The position numbers were made by a program, and so were the translations under genes. Under the pieces are notes generated by a model. The model did not search any database. It was not told where the DNA came from and saw nothing but the letters and a program-made list of their open reading frames with translations. Shown in pieces: positions 51,882-61,786 of a DNA stretch of 64,000 bases; positions within the stretch are counted from its first letter, which is position 1; every line of letters begins with the position of its first letter. The DNA is from Dokdonia pacifica (GTDB lineage Bacteria; Bacteroidota; Bacteroidia; Flavobacteriales; Flavobacteriaceae): NCBI RefSeq assembly GCF_900188275.1, contig NZ_FZNY01000001.1, forward strand, positions 1,116,001 to 1,180,000. The letters are read 5' to 3'.

Positions 51882-53369
51882 ATGTCTCTTAAATCGTTTG
51901 CAGCAAAAATATTCGCAAAGCGTATACAACGCAAAATAGATGCTTGGGCTTCCAATCCTATAGTAACGCAAGAAAAAGTCTTTAAGTCGCTTATAGATGC
52001 AGCACAATATACAGCATTTGGAAATGATCACCACTTTGATAAAATTCATTCTCATGAAGACTTTGTACGTGAAGTACCTATAAGAGATTATGAAGCACTT
52101 CGTCCATATATAGATCGTGTCGTTGCAGGAGAATCAGATGTTGTATGGCCAGGAAAACCCTTGTACTTTGCAAAAACATCGGGTACTACATCTGGCGCAA
52201 AATACATCCCACTTACCAAAGATAGTATGCGTACACATCCAGATACAGCACGCAACGCAATTTTATGCTATATCGCTGAAACTGGAAAAGCAAGCTTTGT
52301 AGATGGGAAAATGATTTTTTTACAAGGAAGTCCTGAAGTAGAAGAAAAAAATGGCGTTAAAGTAGGAAGACTTTCAGGTATTGTAGCCCATTATGTTCCT
52401 AATTACCTTCAAAAAAACAGACTTCCGAGTTGGGAGACTAATTGTATTGATGACTGGGAAACAAAAGTAGATGCTATTGTTGATGAAACAATAGATAAAG
52501 ACATGACAATTATAAGCGGTATTCCTTCATGGGTACAGATGTACTTTGAGAAGCTTATAGAGAAGTCAAATAAGCCTGTAGGGACACTTTTTAAAAACTT
52601 TAACCTCTTTATATACGGAGGTGTAAATTATGAGCCTTACCGCGCAAAATTTGAAAATCTTATAGGGCGTCGTGTAGATAGTATAGAATTGTATCCTGCT
52701 AGTGAAGGTTTTTTTGCATTTCAAGATAAGCAAGAAGAAAAAGGGATGCTTTTACAATTAGATAATGGAATTTTTTACGAGTTTATAAAAGCAGATTCCT
52801 TTTTTGAAGAAAACCCTCAAAGAATCACTCTTAAAGATGTTGAGGTGGGCGTAAATTATGTGATGATTATTTCTACTAGTGCAGGCTTATGGGGATATAA
52901 TATTGGTGATACCGTTATATTCACTTGTGTAAAACCATATCGAGTTCTTGTTTCGGGAAGAATTAAGCATTTTATTTCGGCATTTGGAGAGCATGTTATT
53001 GGAAAAGAAGTAGAGCAAGCATTGCAAGAAGCTATTAATGGAACTGCTATTCGCATCAATGAATTTACGGTAGCTCCACAAATAACACCAGAAGAGGGAT
53101 TGCCGTATCATGAATGGTTTATAGAGTTTGAAAATGAAGATGGAGATGTGTCCGCTTTCGCGAAAGCAATAGACGCCTCCTTACAATCTCAAAACTCATA
53201 TTACTATGATCTTATTGTTGGAAAAGTGTTACAACCGTTGAAAATATCCAAAGTAAAAGAAGGGGGATTTAATGAGTATATGAAATCTATAGGCAAACTA
53301 GGAGGGCAAAATAAAATCCCAAGACTTTCTAATGATCGTAAAATCGCAGACAGATTACCGATTATTTAA
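51882..53369 (+). CDS. GH3 auxin-responsive promoter family protein (acyl-adenylate-type ligase)
   Basis: A 495-aa protein of the GH3 family within the ANL adenylating superfamily. Plant members join amino acids to hormones; bacterial roles are unknown. The ATP-binding loop is FAKTSGTTSGAKYIPLTKDS, with ELYPASEGFFAFQ and the C-terminal GRIKHFISAFGEHV motif. It lies 1 bp after the M23 gene, so they are probably cotranscribed. Residues 425-429 (SAFAKAIDAS) are an in-frame palindromic repeat in a C-terminal helix. The substrate is not predictable. Confidence 0.9.
   Translation: MSLKSFAAKIFAKRIQRKIDAWASNPIVTQEKVFKSLIDAAQYTAFGNDHHFDKIHSHEDFVREVPIRDYEALRPYIDRVVAGESDVVWPGKPLYFAKTSGTTSGAKYIPLTKDSMRTHPDTARNAILCYIAETGKASFVDGKMIFLQGSPEVEEKNGVKVGRLSGIVAHYVPNYLQKNRLPSWETNCIDDWETKVDAIVDETIDKDMTIISGIPSWVQMYFEKLIEKSNKPVGTLFKNFNLFIYGGVNYEPYRAKFENLIGRRVDSIELYPASEGFFAFQDKQEEKGMLLQLDNGIFYEFIKADSFFEENPQRITLKDVEVGVNYVMIISTSAGLWGYNIGDTVIFTCVKPYRVLVSGRIKHFISAFGEHVIGKEVEQALQEAINGTAIRINEFTVAPQITPEEGLPYHEWFIEFENEDGDVSAFAKAIDASLQSQNSYYYDLIVGKVLQPLKISKVKEGGFNEYMKSIGKLGGQNKIPRLSNDRKIADRLPII
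53154..53167. repeat. palindromic repeat core inside GH3 gene
   Basis: Exact core read as AFAKA at residues 425-429. Confidence 0.95.
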
Positions 53370-53370
53370 G

Positions 53371-53378
53371 TATCTTTG
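53371..53378 (+). promoter_or_regulatory. possible -7 box
   Basis: TATCTTTG lies just after the GH3 stop and 9 bp before the ATG at 53388, a possible near-leaderless promoter for the next gene. Confidence 0.4.
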
Positions 53379-53387
53379 AACTTTAAT

Positions 53388-55079
53388 ATGAGTATATTAA
53401 AAAAACAAAGGCGTACACGAGCACAAGAAAGTAGCAGCGCCATCGAACGCATGTACATTACCATGCGACACCTATTTAACCGTGGCTTCTACAAACCCAT
53501 GGGAGTTTCTGGAGAAACATTACGAGAAGCATTATTAATCTTACGACCCGAAATTTATGGCTCTATTGCTGAAGAAAAAGTAGAGTTAGATGGATTATTG
53601 TATGTAATTGATAGACTTCCAGAAAGGATTGAAGAATGTAGATTTATTAATTTAACGAGTGATGAAGGCTATAAAAACAGCCTTTTTGAACCTATTATTC
53701 CGCGTAAGCGTAGACGTAATTGCTATCGAATAGATGAAGAGCAAATGAATATTGAAATCACAAGAGGACGTTCTGAGATTTATGATATTCTGACACATCT
53801 TACGTTTCTTTTTGTAGAATCTCACAAGATCATGAATCGTGTATTGATAAATGATAGAGGTGATCTCACTAGAGATTGGCAAAAACTCGAAAAAGCAGTA
53901 CGTTCTGATGATGAGCTTACACAAAAAGAAAGAGAAGTTGCTATTACCCATACAGCAAATATTCTTGGGAGAACTTTTGAAGAAGTAAATGAAGTAGCTC
54001 CTTTATTCAATACAAAGAGTAATTCAAGACGTTTTCTTGAAATTATCTATTGGTTAGGCAAACTTGCTATTGCAGAAGTAACAGAAGATAAAAAGCGCAC
54101 AGTTACATTTAGTCCTGTGCTTAGAGAGCGCCTAGGGCATCATATACATGGAGAAATATGGGCTCAGAATATCAAAAAGACACTCAAAGAGAATGATCTT
54201 ATCCATAGACCTATTCATATCATAAGCGCAAACATGCATAGTGTAATGAATACTATATATGCTCCTCTTGCGTTAAAAAATGAACTCAAAAAAGGATCTA
54301 AACTAGATATTTATGAACTTTTGAGTGAGGAAAAAAGCAGTAAATTAAGAAGCAAAGTCGAGAAAGTTGCTACGCAAAATGGAATGATCTATGTAGCAGA
54401 CGAGAGTGGTACAAATATCAATGTGCAAATTTTTGATATGTGTAAACTTGCGGTAGAAGAAAATGAATTTTGTGATCATACGACGCAACCAAACGATAAT
54501 CCTGTCATCTTAGTAATGGACTATGCTTTTGGAGAGCAGGCTTATGAGACTATGGAGGAGTTATTAAAACCTTTTAAAGAAGAGGAAAATACCACATATC
54601 TCGATATACAGTCTGTATCTATAATGGGTAAAGCAGGGATTTTAGAAGGCGGGAAAGGAGATATTATGATTCCTTCTGCACACCTTTTTGAAGGAACAGC
54701 CGATAATTACCCTTTTAAAAATGCACTTAAGAAAGAAGATTTAGAAAATCATGGTTTGCGCGTATTTGAAGGAACGATGGTTACCGTATTAGGAACTTCA
54801 TTACAAAACCGAGATATTTTAAAGTTTTTCCATGATAGTACTTGGAATGTGATAGGGCTAGAAATGGAAGGTGCTCATTACCAAAAAGCAATTCAAGCGG
54901 CATCTAAATTAAGAGGAAACATACAGGAAGATGTTGAGGTGCTTTATGCGTATTACGCTTCAGATAATCCATTAGAAACAGGAAGTACACTGGCTTCTGG
55001 AGGGTTAGGAACAACAGGAGTAAAACCTACATATTTGATTACAGAAAAAATACTGTATCACATTTATGGGTTAGTATAA
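53388..55079 (+). CDS. DUF6909-like conserved protein with nucleoside-phosphorylase-like C-terminus
   Basis: A soluble 563-aa protein; the start is chosen at 53388 (SILKKQRRTRAQESSSAIERMY) rather than an upstream TTG inside the promoter box. The N-terminal 250 residues are helical. The C-terminal part has VIGLEMEGAHYQKAI and GLGTTGVKPTYLITEKILYHI, reminiscent of the PNP/UDP-phosphorylase fold where MEG(A) binds the ribose. I recall this as a Bacteroidota-restricted family labelled DUF6909; the label and function are uncertain. The short gap after GH3 suggests a shared transcript. Confidence 0.75.
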   Translation: MSILKKQRRTRAQESSSAIERMYITMRHLFNRGFYKPMGVSGETLREALLILRPEIYGSIAEEKVELDGLLYVIDRLPERIEECRFINLTSDEGYKNSLFEPIIPRKRRRNCYRIDEEQMNIEITRGRSEIYDILTHLTFLFVESHKIMNRVLINDRGDLTRDWQKLEKAVRSDDELTQKEREVAITHTANILGRTFEEVNEVAPLFNTKSNSRRFLEIIYWLGKLAIAEVTEDKKRTVTFSPVLRERLGHHIHGEIWAQNIKKTLKENDLIHRPIHIISANMHSVMNTIYAPLALKNELKKGSKLDIYELLSEEKSSKLRSKVEKVATQNGMIYVADESGTNINVQIFDMCKLAVEENEFCDHTTQPNDNPVILVMDYAFGEQAYETMEELLKPFKEEENTTYLDIQSVSIMGKAGILEGGKGDIMIPSAHLFEGTADNYPFKNALKKEDLENHGLRVFEGTMVTVLGTSLQNRDILKFFHDSTWNVIGLEMEGAHYQKAIQAASKLRGNIQEDVEVLYAYYASDNPLETGSTLASGGLGTTGVKPTYLITEKILYHIYGLV

Positions 55080-55100
55080 ACTTTTAAAATATGATAAATA

Positions 55101-55751
55101 ATGAAAAAGTGTATTGGTTTTAAATACGTATTCCAATGGATTACTAAAATAAAACAAACACTATTCATTATCTGTTGTTTCTTTATATTTCAGAGCAATT
55201 TTGCACAAAACATCGAAATGGAGGTGGGTGTTGGAATTGGAAATGTTGTAGGTGAAGTACATGAAAAGGGCAAAGGAGAACTATTTCTAAGTGTGTTTAA
55301 ATCTTATAAGTTTGGAGAACTTGGATTAGATCTTTCTACAGGTGGAAATTTTATTCCAGGGAATTTAAGTACAATGGAAGAAAATATAGAAATAGTATCA
55401 CCTAATGATTCAAAATTTTGGAGTATTTCAGCTTTATATAGATGTAAAATAAAGAAACATTTTTTTATTGAACCTAGATTGGGCTTTGCTTCACTATATT
55501 CTTTTGTTCATACAGATAATACGAGAAGAATTAATCAATCAAATTTTACGGCAGGATTTGGAATAGGAGCAAGAATAGAAAGATTTGTAGTTTCTTTGCG
55601 TTATCAATATTATGGGGAAACTGCAGATTTTGAAGGTGTACGTAATACAGAAACGATTATATCTAATTCAGAGCCTTTTGACGCAATACTATTGAGGGTT
55701 TCTTTTCGTTTTGGATTGGGCAACCTTTTTAAGAAAAAAGAAAGTGAATGA
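55101..55751 (+). CDS. outer-membrane beta-barrel-like protein, hypothetical
   Basis: A 216-aa protein with a signal peptide (TLFIICCFFIFQSNFAQ) after an unusually long basic n-region, then alternating strands (MEVGVGIGNVVGEV, FTAGFGIGARIERFVVSLRYQYYG) ending RVSFRFGLGNLF. It looks like a small outer-membrane barrel, with no specific family recognised. It lies 21 bp after the preceding gene and before the polysaccharide operon. Confidence 0.72.
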   Translation: MKKCIGFKYVFQWITKIKQTLFIICCFFIFQSNFAQNIEMEVGVGIGNVVGEVHEKGKGELFLSVFKSYKFGELGLDLSTGGNFIPGNLSTMEENIEIVSPNDSKFWSISALYRCKIKKHFFIEPRLGFASLYSFVHTDNTRRINQSNFTAGFGIGARIERFVVSLRYQYYGETADFEGVRNTETIISNSEPFDAILLRVSFRFGLGNLFKKKESE

Positions 55752-55847
55752 TAAAAATATATAAAAATAATGCAGTTTATTAGTACAACTATTTGTACGT
55801 TACGCTTCATTTTAGAAACTTTATAACAACCAAAAACCAAAAAATAC

Positions 55848-56861
55848 ATGAGTGCATCGCAACCAGCTTCCAGTGCTGATCAAGAAATGGACCTCACAGA
55901 TGTTTTTGCGCTTTTTCAGCGTATATTTTATAAGTGTTTAGCTCTATGTTTTAAAGCCATTCATTTTATATTTAAGTTCTGGTGGATTATTCTATTACTC
56001 ATTATAGGAGGAGCTGCTTTAGGATATTTTACCAAGGGAAAACCAAAATATGAATCGACACTTATTCTAAAAACTAATTTTAATAGTCAGCCATATGTTT
56101 ATAATGCTATTAAACAGTTTGATGATAATTTATCTGAAAATGACGCAGGGTTTATTAAAGCGGCAGGATTAGATATCAATAACCTAGGAGTTACTGGACT
56201 AGAAATAACACCTATTATAGATGTTGTATCGCTTATAGGAGGAGATTCTAAAATATCAGACAGAGCCTTAAGTACTGTTATAAAGGAACTAGATGTAAGT
56301 GATGATACAGAGATATTTGCAACAGATCGTTTTTATTCAAATTATAAATATCATACCCTAACCATAGGAACCTCTGATGAAAAAGGGAAAGAAGATATAA
56401 GTAAAGTAATAGCATATATAAACAGTCAACCATTTATTAAAAAAGTATCTGAAGAAGGTGTCAAAAATATGATAGATCGTATTGCAAAAAGTGATCTTAC
56501 ACTTGAGCAAACAGACTTAATGATAAATAGTTATGTGAAAAATAGCGACGTTACTAATGAAGTGCAAAGTGATGAACTTTCTTTTTTTAATAATCAAAAC
56601 AATTTAAACTTAAACGGGGTGTTAGCTTTTAAAAGCACACTTATTACTGAAATAGAAGCACTTAAAAATGACCTTGTTACATCTTCTGAGGCAGCAGTTA
56701 TTGTAAGTGATATTCAAGTAAATAAAACAGCATCTTTAAAAGATAAAAAAGAAGTTCTATACCCTATACTTTTTGTGTTTTTATTCTTGTTTTTTGCGGG
56801 AGTTCGTTTTACATATCTCTCTTTAAAGAAAGAATTACAAGCTAAAAATTTACTAGACTAA
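55848..56861 (+). CDS. Wzz-like polysaccharide chain-length/co-polymerase protein
   Basis: A 337-aa inner-membrane protein with an N-terminal helix near residues 40-65 (WWIILLLIIGGAALGYF), a periplasmic domain and a C-terminal helix (LYPILFVFLFLFFAGVRF). This is the two-helix topology of Wzz/PCP proteins that set polymer length. It opens the surface polysaccharide cluster and is followed by gmd after 30 bp. The sequence is divergent, so the call leans on topology and context. Confidence 0.72.
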   Translation: MSASQPASSADQEMDLTDVFALFQRIFYKCLALCFKAIHFIFKFWWIILLLIIGGAALGYFTKGKPKYESTLILKTNFNSQPYVYNAIKQFDDNLSENDAGFIKAAGLDINNLGVTGLEITPIIDVVSLIGGDSKISDRALSTVIKELDVSDDTEIFATDRFYSNYKYHTLTIGTSDEKGKEDISKVIAYINSQPFIKKVSEEGVKNMIDRIAKSDLTLEQTDLMINSYVKNSDVTNEVQSDELSFFNNQNNLNLNGVLAFKSTLITEIEALKNDLVTSSEAAVIVSDIQVNKTASLKDKKEVLYPILFVFLFLFFAGVRFTYLSLKKELQAKNLLD

Positions 56862-56891
56862 TCAAAGACACATTTTGTCAAAATAAATAGC

Positions 56892-58007
56892 ATGACCAAA
56901 ATAGCATTAATAACAGGAGTTACAGGACAAGATGGGGCATACCTTAGTGAATTCCTTCTAAAAAAAGGATATATAGTTCATGGTATTAAAAGAAGATCCT
57001 CTCTTTTTAATACAGACCGTATAGACCACCTATATCAGGATCCGCATGTAGACCATCGTAATTTCTTTTTGCACTATGGAGATCTTACCGATAGCTCCAA
57101 TTTACTTCGTATTATTCAAGAAGTACAACCTGACGAGATATATAACTTAGGCGCGATGAGTCATGTTCAGGTTTCTTTTGAAATGCCTGAATATACTGCT
57201 AATGTAGATGGACTAGGTGCCTTAAGATTACTAGAATCTATACGAGCATTGGGTTTAGAGAAAAAAACAAAAATATATCAAGCCTCTACATCAGAACTTT
57301 ATGGAAAAGTGCAAGAAGTTCCTCAAACAGAAAACACACCGTTTTACCCTAGAAGTCCCTATGCAGTAGCTAAGATGTACGCATATTGGGCTACTGTAAA
57401 CTATAGAGAAGCTTACGATATTTTTGCTTGTAATGGAATTCTTTTTAATCATGAATCTCCTATACGAGGAGAGACCTTTGTTACGCGTAAAATTACTCGA
57501 GCAACCTCCAGAATAGCATTAGGGCTTCAAGAAAAAATGTACTTAGGAAATCTAGATGCAAAACGCGATTGGGGACATGCAAAAGATTATGTGAAAATGA
57601 TGTGGATGATTCTTCAAGCCGATGAAGCCGAAGATTGGGTAATTGCAACAGGGACGACAACTCCTGTGAGAGATTTTGTGAAAATGGCATTTAACCATAT
57701 CGGCGTTACTTTAGAATTTAGTGGAGAAGGTGTGAACGAAAAGGGAATTGTTGTAGCATCAGAAAACCCGAAGTATCCTGTAAAAATAGGACAAGAAGTC
57801 GTAGCTGTAGATGAAAAATATTTTAGACCTACTGAGGTTGATTTATTAATTGGGGATGCCTCAAAAGCCTATGAAAAATTAGGATGGAAACCAGAGTATG
57901 AGCTACAAGATCTCGTAAATGATATGATGAAGAGTGACATTAATTTAATGAAGAAAGACAGCTATCTTAAAGAAGGAGGATACACAACCCTAAACTACTT
58001 TGAATAG
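56892..58007 (+). CDS. gmd: GDP-mannose 4,6-dehydratase
   Basis: An SDR enzyme (371 aa) that converts GDP-mannose to GDP-4-keto-6-deoxymannose, the first step to GDP-fucose and related sugars. NADP loop: [15 protein letters not shown]; catalytic elements: [10 protein letters not shown] and [15 protein letters not shown]. Length and motifs match the family closely. It is followed after 3 bp by fcl, so the pair supplies GDP-L-fucose to the polysaccharide made by the downstream genes. Confidence 0.97.
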   Translation: MTKIALITGVTGQDGAYLSEFLLKKGYIVHGIKRRSSLFNTDRIDHLYQDPHVDHRNFFLHYGDLTDSSNLLRIIQEVQPDEIYNLGAMSHVQVSFEMPEYTANVDGLGALRLLESIRALGLEKKTKIYQASTSELYGKVQEVPQTENTPFYPRSPYAVAKMYAYWATVNYREAYDIFACNGILFNHESPIRGETFVTRKITRATSRIALGLQEKMYLGNLDAKRDWGHAKDYVKMMWMILQADEAEDWVIATGTTTPVRDFVKMAFNHIGVTLEFSGEGVNEKGIVVASENPKYPVKIGQEVVAVDEKYFRPTEVDLLIGDASKAYEKLGWKPEYELQDLVNDMMKSDINLMKKDSYLKEGGYTTLNYFE

Positions 58008-58010
58008 TTT

Positions 58011-59057
58011 ATGAAGAAAGATGCAAAAATATATATTGCGGGACATCGAGGATTAGTTGGAAGTGCCATAAAACAAGATTTAGAAAAAAAAGGGTATACA
58101 AACCTTATCTATAAAACACATAAAGAGTTAGACTTAATAAACACACAAGAAGTTGCAACTTTTTTTGAAACAGAGCAACCTGAATATGTGTTTTTAGCTG
58201 CCGCAAAAGTAGGTGGAATTATAGCAAATAATACCTATAGAGCAGACTTCATTCATGCTAACTTGATGATTCAAAACAATGTGATTCATCAAAGCTATAA
58301 GAGCGGTGTCAAGAAGTTACTTTTCTTAGGAAGTACGTGTATTTATCCTAAGGAGGCACCACAGCCTATGAAAGAAAATAGCTTACTTACAGGCCCTTTA
58401 GAATATACCAATGAGCCCTATGCAATTGCAAAAATTGCAGGGATTAAGATGTGTGAGAGCTATAATTTACAATATGGCACTAATTTTCTTTCAGTGATGC
58501 CCACAAATTTATATGGGTATAATGATAATTTTGATTTAGAAAAGTCACATGTGTTACCTGCTTTAATTCGTAAGATGCACTTAGCAAAACTACTTTCGGA
58601 AGGCAAAAAAGAGGAAGTGGTCAAGGATCTTAATGTTTCCGCTTTCGCGAAAGCGCAAGAAACCCTAAAACAATATGGAGTCTCAGATACATCTGTTGAG
58701 ATTTGGGGAACAGGAGCACCACGCAGGGAATTTTTGTGGAGCCAAGACATGGCAAATGCTTGTGTGTTTATCATGGAAAACACCAATTTTAGTGATGTAA
58801 AACCTAGCCACGGAGATGTGAAAAACACGCATATCAATATTGGTACAGGAGAAGATATCTCTATCAAAGAACTAGCTGAAACTATCCAAAAGATTGTTGG
58901 ATTTCAAGGAAACCTCACCTTTAATACTTCAAAGCCAGATGGGACGTTACGTAAACTTACAGATGTTTCTAAATTACACGCTTTAGGGTGGAAGCACAAA
59001 ATCCAGTTAGAAGAAGGTATAGAAAAACTCTATGCATGGTATCTAGAAAAGCAATAA
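58011..59057 (+). CDS. fcl: GDP-L-fucose synthase
   Basis: An epimerase/reductase (348 aa) making GDP-L-fucose from the product of Gmd. NADP loop [10 protein letters not shown]; catalytic elements [15 protein letters not shown] and YAIAKIAG. It is somewhat longer than the usual 310-320 aa because of an insert near residues 195-225 ([12 protein letters not shown] ... LKQYGVSD) that contains the AFAKA palindrome at 211-215. It abuts gmd and the flippase gene (0-3 bp gaps), indicating one operon. Confidence 0.97.
   Translation: MKKDAKIYIAGHRGLVGSAIKQDLEKKGYTNLIYKTHKELDLINTQEVATFFETEQPEYVFLAAAKVGGIIANNTYRADFIHANLMIQNNVIHQSYKSGVKKLLFLGSTCIYPKEAPQPMKENSLLTGPLEYTNEPYAIAKIAGIKMCESYNLQYGTNFLSVMPTNLYGYNDNFDLEKSHVLPALIRKMHLAKLLSEGKKEEVVKDLNVSAFAKAQETLKQYGVSDTSVEIWGTGAPRREFLWSQDMANACVFIMENTNFSDVKPSHGDVKNTHINIGTGEDISIKELAETIQKIVGFQGNLTFNTSKPDGTLRKLTDVSKLHALGWKHKIQLEEGIEKLYAWYLEKQ
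58641..58654. repeat. palindromic repeat core inside fcl
   Basis: Exact core read as AFAKA at residues 211-215, inside a family-variable insert. Confidence 0.95.
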
Positions 59058-60380
59058 ATGATTAAAGGCAGACAACTTTTTTCTAATCAAGGTATAGGCA
59101 GGTATTTTACAAATACAATATGGCTCCTTGCAGAAAAAGGACTGCGCATTATTGACGCCTTTTTTATAGGTATCTGGTTGGCACGATACTTAGGTCCAGA
59201 TGATTTTGGAATATTAAGTTATGCCGAGTCATTTGTATATCTGTTTGCTGCTTTTGCCGCTTTGGGCTTAGATCAAATTGTAGTTAGAGAGCTGGTAAAA
59301 GATGAGTCTAGAAGAGATGAACTTCTAGGAACAACGTTTGTCTTAAGACTTTTAGGATTTGTCGTAATGTTTTTAGGGATTTTCTTTGTGACACGAATTT
59401 TGGATAATACGGCGATTAAAAATACCATGGTGATGGTTATTGGAATCACCATTTTTTTTCAAAGTATTAGAAGTGTTGATTTTTATTTTCAAAGCAAAGT
59501 ACTTAGTAAATATACAGCCATAAGTAATCTTATAGCAGTTGGTATACTTAGTATTATAAAAGTAATTCTTATCCTTTCTGAAGCACCTCTTATCTATTTT
59601 GCATATGCTCTGGTATTAGAATGGATATTAATTGCTATAGGGTATAGTATTTCTTATATACACCATAAACTATCATTTTTAACATGGCGATTTAAATGGT
59701 CTGTAGCAAAGAGTTTATTGAAAAAAAGTTGGTTTTTAATTATAGGATCTGTTGCTGCAGCACTATACATGAAGATAGATCAAATAATGATCGATGAAAT
59801 TCTTGACGAACGTTCTGTAGGTCTCTATAGTGTTGCTGTAAAAATGACGAGTATATGGATTTTTGTGACGGTTGCTATAACACAATCTGTTTTCCCATCG
59901 TTAGTAAGTATGCGTAAAAAGGATAAAGCATTGTTTTTAAAGAGGCTTCAGCAACTTTATGATGTTTTAATCAAAATTGCCGTGATGGTTTCTATTCTTT
60001 ATACGATTTTTGCGAGCTATTTTGTGCCATTTTTATTTGGGAGTGAATATACAGAGAGTAGTCATATATTAGTGCTTTATATCTGGTCAATTGTTTTTGT
60101 GTTTTTAAGTAATGGTTCTTGGGGCTATTATTTAAATGAAAACCTAGAACGATTTTCAAGTATAAGATTGGTAATAGGGGCGGTTATTAATATCACATTA
60201 AACCTATTTTTTATAGAATGGTATGGACTTGTAGGTGCTGCTTATGCAACATTGATATCATATGCTATTTCTGGATATTTTGTAAATGCATTATTTACAA
60301 AGACAAGAACAAATTTTTATTTACAAACCAAAGCGTTTTTAAATATCTTTAAAATAAACACGTGGATACATCCATTATGA
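59058..60380 (+). CDS. wzx: polysaccharide flippase (Wzx-like)
   Basis: A 440-aa membrane protein with about 12 hydrophobic segments and the Polysacc_synt pattern (NTIWLLAEKGLRIIDAFFIGIWLARYLGPDDFGILSYAESF). It moves undecaprenyl-linked repeat units across the inner membrane. The start ATG follows directly after the fcl stop, and its stop overlaps the next start in an ATGA overlap. With a polymerase and ligase downstream, it supports a Wzx/Wzy-dependent pathway. Confidence 0.92.
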   Translation: MIKGRQLFSNQGIGRYFTNTIWLLAEKGLRIIDAFFIGIWLARYLGPDDFGILSYAESFVYLFAAFAALGLDQIVVRELVKDESRRDELLGTTFVLRLLGFVVMFLGIFFVTRILDNTAIKNTMVMVIGITIFFQSIRSVDFYFQSKVLSKYTAISNLIAVGILSIIKVILILSEAPLIYFAYALVLEWILIAIGYSISYIHHKLSFLTWRFKWSVAKSLLKKSWFLIIGSVAAALYMKIDQIMIDEILDERSVGLYSVAVKMTSIWIFVTVAITQSVFPSLVSMRKKDKALFLKRLQQLYDVLIKIAVMVSILYTIFASYFVPFLFGSEYTESSHILVLYIWSIVFVFLSNGSWGYYLNENLERFSSIRLVIGAVINITLNLFFIEWYGLVGAAYATLISYAISGYFVNALFTKTRTNFYLQTKAFLNIFKINTWIHPL

Positions 60381-61786
60381 GTGAAGAATTAAAAGCAAAA
60401 GACCTAGCTACTATTGAATTTTCAATAGATAAAGTATGTACACTATATTTTTATGAAGATAGAGTATTAAGAGGTATTCACAGTGATTATACGACTCAAG
60501 TTCGAGAGATGTTTGATAGCGGAATGATGCAAGAGCTTGTTGAAAAACAGCTTTTTGTAAAAACATGGATTTCTGATACAAAGATTGAAGGATATGAATT
60601 AGTGATAGAGCATGAGCGTATACCCTATTGGAATTATCCATATGAGTGGTCTTTTACGATGCTTCACAGAGCAGCAAACCTTGTATTAGACGCAAATGAA
60701 GTTGTAAATAAATATGGGTATGAGCTTTTTGATGTACATGCATTTAATGTAGTGTACGATATGGCAAGACCTAAATATGTAGATTTTGGAAGTATCTTAA
60801 AAAGAGATCCTAAAAACGGTAAAAGTTGGTCTGGATATCTTAATTTCTATAATTCATTTTATATGCCTTTGTATTTGTATAACAAAGGATTTTCAGATCT
60901 TTCTAATAGTATCTTTTTATATAATGGGTTTTTTAGTGATCAGGATCTTTTTCAATTACGACATAAGTATGCTAGTTTCTTTGGAGGAAAAATAGGAAAC
61001 CTTTTATTCAAAATACACAATAATTCAAGAAGACTTTCGGTAGCGAGATATAGTCGTGTGATAGATAAATATGGTCGTCATAAACACATTGATAAATTAC
61101 TTAAGTTTAAAAAATTCAATCAAAATAAGTATACGACAAAAAAGGCTAGAAAAGCGATTAAGAGCGTAAATAAGAGCCGAATAGATTCTTACTGGAAAGA
61201 CTATCACAACGATAAAAACCCTTCTAAGGATGCGCGTTTTTTACGTATTACAGAACTTATTAAAACAAAACTTGCTGACGCATCTTCTCTAATTGAACTA
61301 GCTTCTAACCAAGGAAAGTTTGCAAACTATGTCTTAGAAAGTACCCAAATAGAAAAAATCATTGCTACAGATTATGATAAAAATGCACTAGATCGCATCT
61401 TTATCAATAATGAAAATAGGGAAGATGTACTCCCGCTGGTATACGATTTTGTAAGACCTAATAATAGAAGTAATACGCTCAAAATTGATCAGAGAATCAA
61501 TGCAGATATTGTAATGGCGCTCGCGGTGACACATCACTTAATCTTAACACAAGATGTGAGTTTAGAGCACATTTTTAAAGTACTTGCATCACTTACAAAT
61601 AAGTATATAGTGGTTGAGTTTATGCCATTAGGGCTTTACTTTGGTGATATGGATAACATTCCTCCATTTCCAGAGTATTATACATTAGAGTGGTTTAGAG
61701 ATGCATTTTCAGAGAAGTTTGAACATATATTGGATGAAGAAGTAGCGATCAATAGACATGTATTTATTGGTAAGCTAAAAGAGTAA
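60377..61786 (+). CDS. fusion: kinase-like N-terminal domain plus SAM methyltransferase domain
   Basis: A 469-aa protein starting at the ATG that overlaps the flippase stop (ATGA); a GTG at 60362 is less likely. The N-terminal half has a motif pair reminiscent of kinase-fold sugar kinases: DVHAFNVVYD (H-x-x-N) then PKYVDFGSI (DFG). The C-terminal half is a class I methyltransferase region (SSLIELASNQGKFANYVL, IATDYDKNAL, DIVMALAVTHHLIL). In a polysaccharide operon this suggests phosphorylation and methylation of a glycan, or terminal capping that controls chain length. Similar NoeA-type proteins exist; activity is unproven. Confidence 0.72.
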   Translation: MSEELKAKDLATIEFSIDKVCTLYFYEDRVLRGIHSDYTTQVREMFDSGMMQELVEKQLFVKTWISDTKIEGYELVIEHERIPYWNYPYEWSFTMLHRAANLVLDANEVVNKYGYELFDVHAFNVVYDMARPKYVDFGSILKRDPKNGKSWSGYLNFYNSFYMPLYLYNKGFSDLSNSIFLYNGFFSDQDLFQLRHKYASFFGGKIGNLLFKIHNNSRRLSVARYSRVIDKYGRHKHIDKLLKFKKFNQNKYTTKKARKAIKSVNKSRIDSYWKDYHNDKNPSKDARFLRITELIKTKLADASSLIELASNQGKFANYVLESTQIEKIIATDYDKNALDRIFINNENREDVLPLVYDFVRPNNRSNTLKIDQRINADIVMALAVTHHLILTQDVSLEHIFKVLASLTNKYIVVEFMPLGLYFGDMDNIPPFPEYYTLEWFRDAFSEKFEHILDEEVAINRHVFIGKLKE

